Source: Schistosoma mansoni (Eukaryota; Platyhelminthes; Trematoda; Strigeidida; Schistosomatidae). Taken from it: 64,000 nucleotides of DNA. Each line of letters opens with the position of its first letter. Position 1 is the first letter of the stretch. A program made the translations under genes and the position numbers. The stretch lies in assembly GCF_000237925.1 (NCBI RefSeq), contig NC_031497.1, positions 22,201,249 to 22,265,248 on the forward strand. The letters are read 5' to 3'. Under the pieces are notes generated by a model. That model was not told the DNA's origin. It made no database searches and worked only from the letters and a program-made list of their open reading frames with translations. Shown here piece by piece: positions 1 to 9,500 of this stretch.

Positions 1-411
1 CTTTCTTGTATTACTACAGTTATTCTTACTTTCATGACATTTTATATATAACGTTTACAATATTCAGATATAATGGCTGTTTGTTACAACTGTTTTAAGG
101 TAAATCGATAAGCGATGCTGTTCAAACCACTATTTTTCATATCAGTAGGAGCTAACTGTTAGGTTACACAATTTGTTCGACATGTCGTTGGATCAATAAG
201 CTAATGCGTAAGTTTTTTCCTTTCATTTTTTAAAATCATCTTTTGTTGATTTCTAAATGTTTAGATCTAATCATTGAGCAACTGGAAATATATATCTTAG
301 TTTAATCTGTCTCGGTTCACTGTACTCACCGCACTTGTTATTGTTAAAAAAAATCGTGAATCGACTGAAACGATTTCTTTATATACTTACATATGCCTGT
401 TACCCCTCATG
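1..411. other. AT-rich non-coding stretch
   Basis: No convincing open frame, RNA gene or repeat was recognised. The DNA is low in GC with short A and T runs, like most unique non-coding sequence in this window. Confidence 0.5.
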
Positions 412-1085
412 GAGAAGTATGGACCGACCACCAGTATTCTTCATCCAACTCTATCCTGAGCAATCCTTTCCACTTGTTTCCAGTTGCTACTCACCCTTTT
501 GATGTCTGGCTACAATTCCTTGCATAATGTGTTCCTTAGTCTTCCTCCTTCCGTTTTCTCTTCAGGATTACAGGTTAGGGCTTACCTCATAGTGCAGTTT
601 GATGATTTCCGTAATGCATTTCCTATCCACATCCAGCATGTCTTCCTAATTTCCTCTTCAGATGGAGGCTGTTTTGTTCTCTCCCACAATAGGCTGTTGC
701 TGATGATAACTGGTCAACAGACATTGAGAATTTTGTGTTGACAGTTGTTTACGAATACTTGTATTATTTTGGTAATGGTTGTAGTAGTTCTCCACGTTTC
801 AGCTCCGTACAGTAGGACTGTCTTGACGTTCGTACTGAAGATTCTGACTTTGATTCTGATTGACAGTTGTTTTGAGTTTTATGTGTTCTTCAGCTGTAAG
901 GATGTCGCTCTTGTTTTCCCGATCCTTATCTTTACGTCTGCATCAGATCCTCCTTGTTCATCGATGACGCTGTCCAGATACGTGAAAGTTTCCACCTCTT
1001 TCAGAGTTTTGCCCTCAAGTGTGATTGCGTTGGTGTTCCTCGTGTTGCATTTCAGGGTCTCGAGTTTACCAATAGTTTATTCAAA
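412..1085 (-). pseudogene. RTE-like reverse transcriptase C-terminal fragment (decayed)
   Basis: Read on the minus strand, the segment translates to the part of an RTE-clade polyprotein after the catalytic YADD box. Visible stretches include LEGKTLKEVETFTYLDSVID, GGSDADVKIRIGKTRAT and VKTVLLYGAETWRTT, which match the conserved 'FTYLGS-(I/V)DE-GGSD-D-V-RIGKARAA' and 'LLYGAETW' blocks of these elements. In-frame stops, for example after QLKNT, show that it is dead. The catalytic core is absent, so this is a truncated copy. It is closer in wording to family 3 than to the intact ORF at 8543-11593. Plus-strand open frames over the same bases are antisense shadows. Confidence 0.75.
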
Positions 1086-1456
1086 TTCTCCATCACCTAA
1101 ATTATTTGAGACATGATCGAACATTTTTCTTAAATGAAATTATTGCAGTGTAAGGTGTGCTTTATTTTTTGAAGATTGTTAACGATCACTTTTATGAGAG
1201 TACAGATGAATTTTGAAATTTAGTGTATTAGTTAAAAATGACACTTATTTTAAGTTCATAGAATACCAAAGCATTTCTTCCCGAAACCTAAAGCTTAAAA
1301 CCTATATGTGATATATAAAGACAGTTTTCCTCACTGACTGATATAAAGTTTAGATTGACTTAAAGCCATAAAAGCACTAGATCTACAAAAAGAACATCAA
1401 ACTTTCAGTAGTTTCAAATCATTTGATGATCTTATATCGTTTAGCAACTGATGTTC
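1086..1456. other. Non-coding stretch
   Basis: AT-rich sequence without a supported gene or recognisable repeat. Confidence 0.4.
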
Positions 1457-1719
1457 TATTATGAGAAAACTATCTAGGTACAAAACTCACTAACCTCATT
1501 TACCTAACCATTTTAAAAACTTCTAATTCTTCTTTCTTTATCATTGTAGAACACTTCAATGAGCAACTACAATATTTTGAACGTCAGTTCTGAAATTAAT
1601 GAGGAAATTTGTAGCTCAAGTTAAAACTTTTTCAGTACTGAGTATTTTTTGAAGATAGATATTTTAATTAAAAAGCTTCAAATAGAAGTTAACACTGACG
1701 TCTAGATAAATAATAGAAG
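1457..1719 (+). repeat. 263 bp direct duplication, copy 1
   Basis: Reading line by line, this block matches 12146-12408 over 263 bases with no difference or indel that I could find. The flanks differ completely at both ends, and no target-site duplication is visible. It contains no open frame of note. It may be the source copy, since it sits in ordinary AT-rich DNA while copy 2 is wedged between retrotransposon pieces. Confidence 0.85.
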
Positions 1720-1989
1720 CTTCGTGACTAAACCAATAAGCGTAGAAAGTTAGTTTATTCCATTTAAACTACTAATGTGATTTCGTCTACAAATGTACCA
1801 GATTTGATCTTTTTTAATGTCCATTATATCAAGGAAGTCAAGTTATGTAAACTCTTTTAATTCTATATTTTTTGATCTTTTTTACATTTTTTTTGCATTA
1901 GTCGATAACTAAGATTACGGAACCAAATTATGTTCCTTGAATTTCTTGTTTGATGGATTTTTTAGTAAATATTTAGTGAATGCAAGATA
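1720..1989. other. Non-coding stretch
   Basis: AT-rich sequence with T-runs. Nothing was recognised. Confidence 0.4.
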
Positions 1990-2262
1990 AGCAAAGATGG
2001 ATAGTGGCTAGCAGTGGAATCCAGGACGCGCGTTTCGTCCTATTTGAGACTCGTCAGCTGGATGTACCTGTACCTCAGAGTTGATTTTCACTCTGGGACT
2101 CGAACCCAGTACCTTTCGCTTCAAACGCCATCGCGTTATCCACTCGGCCACTGAGTCATGATAGCCACTTGCTTGTGTAATGGGGTGAAGTTTAAATTCA
2201 CTTAGTATTGTTTGTTTGAATCTCCCCATTGATGTTTTAGGACTGTATCTTGTCAGTCACTA
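1990..2262 (-). mobile_element. SM-alpha-type SINE with hammerhead, near full length
   Basis: Minus-strand retroposon. Order on its own strand: 5' leader ending in CTTCACCCCATTACACAAGC, a tRNA-like head with an A box-like GGCCGAGTGGATAACGCGA and a B box-like GGGTTCGAGTCCC, then a hammerhead ribozyme, then a tail ending in CCATCTTTGCTT. Copies of the same order occur at 26369-26540 and 42061-42378. The tRNA-like boxes suggest Pol III transcription. Family knowledge: schistosome SM-alpha elements carry a self-cleaving hammerhead. It is very similar to the 26.4 kb copy, so the family is fairly young. Confidence 0.85.
2014..2070 (-). ncRNA. Hammerhead ribozyme in SM-alpha-like SINE (core intact)
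   Basis: On the minus strand: stem I arm CATCCAG, core CTGACGA, stem II GTCT-loop-GGAC, core GAAAC, a very short self-paired GCGCG stem III, cleavage triplet GTC, then stem I partner CTGGATT. All invariant core bases (CUGANGA, GAAA, GUC) are present. The T in the stem II arm makes a G-U wobble. Predicted to be able to self-cleave after the GTC. Confidence 0.85.
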
Positions 2263-3280
2263 ATTTAGTGAATGTACTTTTCAATAGCAATAAACATTTC
2301 ATATATTCACGTATTAAGATATAAAAATTCTTGGTACAAGTTATCACCAAGAAATATTTTAAATGGATGAAGTGTAAACTATTAGAAATGAAAGAGAAAA
2401 GATAACATTACTACTACCATTTATTAATAACCTACTTAAGCTGTCAATCCAAGAATACCTTATTTTCTCCCTAGATAACAGTAACTCCATTTCACGCTAT
2501 TGAGTTTAGTGATATCAATGAGCCTATTCAATGACTCGTAATGACACCTTACATAGTGATAGACTTTGTTTATTCCCATGATTTGAGGCATCAAAGTCTA
2601 TGATGAAAGGTCAAGGTCAAACCACACTAAACAGTATTCTTAAATATTTCAAGTCAACAAATGAAATAAACCTCTGGATTTCAACTAAAGTTTTGGTTGG
2701 CCATTCAAACCTTTAGAGTTTTAGACCAATCAAAAAAGAATGTCGATAATTACAATGATTTATTCAGTTAACCGTTTTCAATGATTCCTCTAGCTCATAC
2801 GTATCAGTGGAGGTGAGTGAATTGCATTTTATATTTTTTTAATGCTAGTATTATTGCAGCGTCATACACAATTAAATCCACATTGTGGTTATGCTCAGCG
2901 ATGCCTAGCTGGCAATTAACTATACTCATCCGTAGTCTTGATTAGTGTATACTATGGACGGCCATCTCATTTGATGTGAAGTTCATTAGAATCGCATTCA
3001 ATCGTTCAGATTACATCACTTCAGATCGGTTACTTGATCTCACTGCATATAGATAGGATGAATGAAAAATTGTTTGTAAAATCCTCACTCCAATGTGAGA
3101 GTGACATAACTAGATGGAATTGAACTACAAATGATAGCTGTGCTTTCGCTTGGGAATGTAAGTACTCCTGCGAATAAGTTACTATTTGTAAGCTCACTTG
3201 ATTCATTGAATCATGACTACCGTTTAATGGAGTGAAAAGACGTTCACTCTTGCTGCTGTCTTAACTGAACTAGCAAATTA
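2263..3280. other. Non-coding stretch
   Basis: About 1 kb of AT-rich sequence with no supported gene. I saw no protein homology or known repeat in it. Confidence 0.4.
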
Positions 3281-3890
3281 TGGTCAGTCAGTCAGTTACA
3301 ACGCAGAACTTCGTACGTACGTACATCAGTTCGAGTTGCCATACCACATCAGCACAGAGATACAGTTGTCGATTCAAATCCCATATTGGTAGAAGTAGTA
3401 AGAGTATAAGTATTATGTGAAAGATAAAGGTTTGAAGATGTTATTGAAGGAGTATAATACGGCGAAATAAATTTGGAAAGAGAAAAAAAGAAGAATTCAG
3501 AAGATTAGAATTTGGTAGAACACAAAGAGTGAATGCACTTTCGCCATTGCAAACGATTTTGAGCCATGTCATTCAAGGTCTCTAACCATCGGTTGCTATC
3601 ATCTCGCGAATCCCAACCAGGTAGTCTACACCTACCAACATGGCCCAGTCCACTTGTCAGCGACTTCATGGATTTATGCCATGTTTTGGTCTGGCCGCCC
3701 CTAGCTTTCTTACAACCTACTCCTACACCATAAAGCATTGCACGTCGGGGCAGTCGGTGGTTGGGCATACGTAACACGTCCCAGCCATCTCAACTGATGA
3801 AGTTTCAGTACTTCATCAATCGATTTGCCATCCTTACATAGTACCCATTTCCTAACATCTGCATTACTTACCCGGTGGTCCCAGGATATA
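3281..3890 (-). pseudogene. Family 2 RTE-like element, 3' end
   Basis: On the minus strand the frame at 3505-3777 reads LRMPNHRLPRRAMLYG, then ARGGQTKTWHKSMKSL, LPGWDSRDDSNRWLETL and MAQNRLQWRKCIHSL. This is the C-terminal tail seen in the intact SR2-like ORF ([53 protein letters not shown]). A ~220 bp 3' UTR follows, ending in a short GACT tandem repeat at about 3281, as expected for RTE elements that end in simple repeats. The same tail occurs at about 59580-59830. Confidence 0.8.
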
Positions 3891-4164
3891 CGAGCAAATT
3901 ATGGATATTTATCGCAACTTTATTATATAAGTTCAACTCTGATGACAGAGGTGTTCTTTGGTATGTTTTTTCCAGGTTCTGAAACCGACTCTCGATCATA
4001 ATTATATTTCTTGGCTTCAAGGCAATGTTCGATTCCGTGAATCGACAAGTTTTATGATGGTGTATGTCATCAATAGGTGTTCCAAACGAGTACATTAAGG
4101 ATAAACAACCTGTCTACTCGAATACTGTTGATTATAGTAGTTGCTTACAGTAGTCTGTTATCAA
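3891..4164. other. Non-coding stretch
   Basis: AT-rich. The minus open frame crossing it has no recognisable similarity. Confidence 0.4.
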
Positions 4165-4850
4165 AATTGTCAACCTCAAGTGCGTTCGACAGGATCATCT
4201 ACTTTCTCCATTCTTAATTAACTTTGTTAATGACATTCTTCCAGCGATGACGTCTAACTTTTTAAGGATTATTCTCTCAGGAGATTCACATTCTGATTTA
4301 GAATACGCAGATGATACAGTCCTGTTTGGTGAAGACGCTGAAAAAATGTGGAGTTATATGACTGACTGTCTTAGTCAACAATGAAAACATGGCTGAAGTG
4401 TGTTTATCTCCCTCTAAATGCAAAATTTCCCTTAGGAGTAATCGTCGTCAACCACCTAAATGATGATAGTGAGTAAAGTAGTTGAGGAAGTCGACCACTT
4501 CACTTGTCTTGAACGTTTCATCAGCTCTGATGAGTTAGTGTTTGATAAAATTTCAGCACGAATTCAGAATACTCGGTTGGCTTTTTCCGATTTACTTCAC
4601 TTGTAGCCTAGATGAGATGTCCGTACGTCAAGTACAGGACAAATTTACCTCTTAGCAGTTCTCTCTGTTCTAGTTCAGAGATCTGATGATTGGTCATTAA
4701 TAATCGAGGATATTCGTTGGTTAGTAGTATTCAATCATAAGTGTTTCCGAACCATTGATCGTTTATTTTGGGACCACTGAGTAAGCACTGCTGAGGTTAG
4801 AGAAAGGGTGCTACGTTCTACGTTGCATATGACTGGCTGAAGTTTACTAA
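4165..4850 (+). pseudogene. Family 2 RTE-like reverse transcriptase fragment
   Basis: With one frameshift the plus strand reads VRQDHLLSPFLINFVND, then DLEYADDTVLFGEDAEKM, which is the RT palm region with an intact YADD box. Further frames carry degraded FTCLERFISS and thumb-like pieces up to about 4850. It is closely related to 58900-59190 ([18 protein letters not shown]). Several stops and frameshifts make it non-functional. Confidence 0.8.
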
Positions 4851-5407
4851 TTATGTCCTTGTAAAATACGTCTGAAGTAAATACTTACCTATTAATCAAT
4901 ATGTAAATACGGTATAGATCCTATAAGTTGTTAAATGTCATGATTTCTTCATTAGCATCCAATTATTGTTCAATGATGGGAATTAAAGCGTATTTGCGAA
5001 TTGTTCGCAAACTGGCATATCGCAAAATAAAATTAAAAATCCTGAAAACTTCATTTAGAGTATTTTAAAGATTCATTTTTCTTGTCTTGTTTCTAAAAGT
5101 CATCATACTCATTTTGAACACCGACTGCTTAATGGTCATCTAATAAACGATCTTTGAAATATTAGTACTGCTGAGCAGTTTTCAAAAATAGACAATAAAT
5201 TTTAGAGGAACTGACAAAAAGTAACAAAACATTTCAACTTAGCCCTAAGCTTTGGAGAGACATGTTTGTTTTTTTCACTTATCTTGACTTTCAAGAAAAT
5301 TCTCCTATTAGGTTTATAAGTGTATGTTATCGAAGTTTGACTTGATAATTCCATAAAAAAATGGAGTAATAGACAAATTGCTAATAATAAATAAAACATA
5401 TGTACTT
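4851..5407. other. Non-coding stretch
   Basis: AT-rich. The short open frames have no recognisable protein features. Confidence 0.4.
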
Positions 5408-5911
5408 TGTTATAACTTGTGCCCTATTAATCTATAACGTGACGATGCCGCCAGTTAGAGAACAGTGAACTATCGACCGGACCAATGACGCATAAAACCG
5501 TACGAGCAGTCTAGAGTCTTTATCGGTCCTTCTTCCCGCCTAGCCCTGCCTGTTAAGTCCAGAACACCAATCTCAGCCTCTGCAGTATCAATCATTATAT
5601 TTCAAACATACTAAGTTTATGTACCAATTAAACAGACCACATCGTGCCATAAAATAGAAAATAACATTTGTACAAGATTTAGCCAAATGTGGCTGTGAGT
5701 GTGGGGGGCGGTAATTAATAGACTGAGTATAACTCAAGAACAGTAGATCGTATAATAATAGTTCATAGGTCAAAATAAAGCTTGTAATAGGAGGAACACC
5801 AATATGAATAGTTTAGTTACTTACCAATTATACAGTAAAAATATATGTATAGTATTAGTCCAGAAATTGATTCCAACAGTTACCATTCATTATTCTCATC
5901 GGGATACAACT
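5408..5911 (-). repeat. LTR family A, probable solo LTR
   Basis: This block of ~500 bp resembles 29839-30353 throughout and 17614-17817, and more distantly 18379-18948 and 23345-23790. In the minus orientation it begins near TTGTATCCCGATGAG and ends in GGGCACAAGTTATAACA. That fits a TG...CA LTR with short inverted ends (TGTTAT / ATAACA in the 30 kb copy). A TATA-like ACATAAAC lies mid-element. No internal retroviral genes flank it, so a solo LTR is the simplest reading. Confidence 0.6.
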
Positions 5912-6239
5912 TACCCACTTCCACACATTAATATATTGCAAATTTATCTTTCATTTTCGCCAGGTTGTTGTAATATTAATATTTCGGTTTTCAGAATAAT
6001 TTTCCCCAACCCTTTTATTATTATTATTACTATTGCTATTATTATTATTAATTGGTCTAATGAGGTAGATCGGATGTGAAAACTAACTACGTCTTAATTG
6101 ATGAATTATGAACCAGGTGCCTGTTGACTTAATAACCCATTTCAAACGCTTACATTACACAAAAAAGCTAGCCACCCTTTACCTAATTCCAGATAAAACT
6201 CCTATCATATAACTTCTTTTTTAATATTTTTAATTTCAG
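5912..6239. other. Upstream region of the PLD-like gene, with ATT microsatellite
   Basis: AT-rich. An imperfect ATT/ATTACT microsatellite lies at about 6017-6053. No clear promoter element could be assigned. Confidence 0.4.
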
Positions 6240-6249
6240 TTAATCAAAA
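6237..6249 (+). promoter_or_regulatory. Splice acceptor just upstream of the PLD-like start codon
   Basis: A T-rich tract ends in CAG at 6237-6239, ten bases before the ATG at 6250. It could close a 5' UTR intron, or it could be a trans-splicing acceptor for the schistosome spliced leader. The sequence alone cannot separate the two. Confidence 0.5.
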
Positions 6250-6582
6250 ATGACTTTCAATTGGACATCGATTATTTTTACCTTAATTTGTTTAATATGT
6301 AAATGTTTGTCAAATGTAAACTATCCAAGTTGCAGTGAATCCCAATATTTAATGCAAAAGAAATCATATATAGATTTGCTTGCGAGTGATAATGAATGTC
6401 ATGTTATTTTAGTTGAAAGCATACCAGAGAATGTTACATTTTCAATGGGTTCTCCAAAACACCTATCAACCTATATGGCATGGGAACTTTTAATTGATTC
6501 TGCTAAGAAAAATATTTCAATTGCATCATTTTACTGGAGTTTATCCGTAGATAAAGAACTCAATTTTACTGCTACTGAACAG
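6250..6582 (+). CDS. PLD-like gene, exon 1
   Basis: 111 codons, starting at ATG with a hydrophobic leader and then a cysteine-containing luminal start. It holds the LVESIPEN and IASFYWSL blocks of the PLD3/4 group. It ends in phase 0 at CAG before GTAATC. The open frame runs on to 6699, but those codons are intronic. Confidence 0.9.
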
Positions 6583-9500
6583 GTAATCACTGTTTTTAGG
6601 CCAAATAATTTTATACTACTTTTGGCTGTATTATTTCAAAACATGACTCATTCAATTGGTAAAATTCAGCAATTAGACATAAACACTTTATTCTTTTAGT
6701 AACCATTCAAACAAAAAGAATATTTATTTTGTAGGCTAAAGTTACTAGTTTCCTAAACATATTTCTAACAATTGTCTTATATAGATACTTGTATAGATAT
6801 ATATATATCTATACTTGTTCATTGCCCTTCACGAACTTTGTCTCCTCCCGACTATCTCCAACCACTTAACACCAAATGTCGTAATTCGTGATGTTGAGCC
6901 ACTTAGACTTGTAGCTACACTGTAAATTGACTGATTATATTATTATTATATTATTTTTCAAATTATATTTCCTGTGTATTTCTCACTTAATGCACATCAA
7001 TCGAGTAAACAAGTTAATGCATCTGAGCTACGGGATTTCTGAAAATCACCGTATATTTATACGTTTTTAAGTTGACATCCTGACAAATTTTACGAATATT
7101 CATATTCAAAGTTAGTTTCAGTAGACATCAAATAGAACTAGACAATATCTGCGTTAAACTTGAACTGAACAGCTATTTCCTCATATTCTCCAGACATGAA
7201 TACCTAGGTTTAATGTGTCATTGTGCTAAATATAACTTTCTTCAAAGTGGGGTAGCATCTTTGTCGCATGTAAACTTTTGTCTCGCTAACATACTTACCC
7301 GGTATTTGTCCGTGTACTTGACTTCGAGCCACACTCTCAGTATTAGTGATATAGATACTACCTGGTTTCCCAAACCTATATGGGTGGAGGGTTGGGTTCA
7401 GTCTTGCGATCTTGTAAGTAAAAGTCGATTCTCTTAACCACTGACCTACCAAACCTCTTGTATCAGAAATTTACAATTAAAATAATTTTCTAAAATTTAA
7501 GATATATGTGACTATAAGACTAAATATCCATCGTGTGAACAATCTAGGTTTATTTACACAAAAACATTGATTAAAACATAAAATGCGTAGGCTGTATACA
7601 TGATCATGCATACATTAATCATGAAACTCTCTACCCAATGCTCAGTTTATTTGAAACTATCGATTCCAATCTTGGTATTGATACCTGACCGTTGCTGCTA
7701 CCTTGACGTGGTGGTCGGGCTTGCCTATCGTGATGAACCAATCGAGCTATACTGGCTGGAACAATCGTTCCTCAAGGTCCTACCATGCCAGTCAGGTCTG
7801 TCGAAGAGTGGTAAGACTAAAAGTAGCAAATCCATGGTCCGAAGGCGAAGTCTTACTTCTGATGCCCTGGTACGGTCGAGAGTGGGGAGAGTCCACTCTC
7901 CCTCTCGAAATGCTCTCACATGGCCAGCGAATATATAGCCTCTGCCAGGGAAGTCCTACTCACTGCCTTCTCGTGGCATCACTGTTGTTTACGAAATTGA
8001 GAGGACGAAAAGCGAATGCCCGGCGCTTTAACCGGGTTGGTGGACACGGAGGGTCCACCTAGGGGAGTTGAAAAACCCTGATTCCAAACCAATGGCGCAC
8101 ATGGGCTCCAGTATCCTGATGGGACGAATAGTGAATGAACCTATTGTTGGTCACCGGCTACCATGGGACTGCATCTCCTCACGATGCTCCACTGCCTTGT
8201 GGATCAGACCTTTAGGTCAAAGGCTCGGGGTGTGGCCCCCTAAGAAAACCACCTGCTTCGGTTTGGGCACCCGGGCAGTATCACAGCCCACACACAAATA
8301 AATGAAATGATGAATTCTGTTGACGATACTATTCTCGCTCATATTAGAAGCAAGACAATTTACACTATTATTATTACCATTATTATTATTATTATTGTTA
8401 TTATTACTATTATTTACTACGTCGCTTTTTCACTCCCTTTACTCCCAAATTGTGTATCCTTCCTTTCCAACTTATGCAGTAGCTCGCCCATGGTGGAAAC
8501 TCTGTCCTATCTAAACGATCTCCAGTCACTGGTTGAAAGTGAATGCTTCCACCGATTACGAATACTGAAGCAGTCTTTCTGAAACCACGTACACCGTTCA
8601 AGCTGGCTTCCTTCAACGTTCGCACACTAATGCAGATCGGACAACAGATGGGGCTGGCTATGTCTTTAGAAAGTCTTAATGTTGATGTTTGCTGTCTATC
8701 CGAGATCCGTATTCAAGACTCTAGTGAAGTACTACAAATTCGTTCTCCATCTGTCGCTTCGAAAAGCTTGTTTCACGTGCGCTTATCCGGGGACTCTGTG
8801 GCATCTTCGTCTGGTCGTGCAGGCGTTGGTGTTGTACTAAGCGCTAGGGCTGAGGCAGCACTAATCGATTGGATCCCCATTAACAGTCGGTTATGTGCTG
8901 TTAGATTAGAAAGTTCCATCAAAGTGAGAAGAAACCGGCGTGAGAAACGGTGTCTTTTCGTGATCTCCGCCTATGCCCCGACAGATTGCAGCCCGGATGC
9001 AATCAAGGATGAGTTTTACCACCAGTTAACTGTTCTTCTCCAGAAAGCGCGTTCCACAGATATTGTAGTATTAGCCGGAAACTTGAATGCTCAGGTCTGG
9101 CGTCTAGGCACAGAAGAGAGTCGTTTAGGTGGCCGATGGGGACTTGTTGGTCGCAGGACAGATAACGGGGACCGTTTGCTGCAACTGTGCACAGACCACA
9201 ACCTGTTTCTGGTTAGCACTAACTTCTGGCACAGTCATCGCCGGTGTGCCGCCTGGCGTCCTCCCTCTGCATCTCAAGCCTGGACTCAGATTGATCACAT
9301 CACGATCAGCTACCGCTGGCGTGGTTGTGTACAAGACTGCCGCTCCTTCTGGAGTACCTATCTGGAGTCTGATCTTGCCCTGGTCTGCGCCAATCTCACC
9401 TTACTTTTCAGTGGCCGAAGGGTTGACCACCACCAACGGATCGATGTTAGTAAACTGGCTGCAACTTCTGTTGCAAGTAGGTATCGAGCGGAGCTAGCCT

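Noticed and set aside
484-1116. Two adjacent plus-strand open frames
   Set aside because: They are antisense to a clear RTE-like RT fragment on the minus strand.
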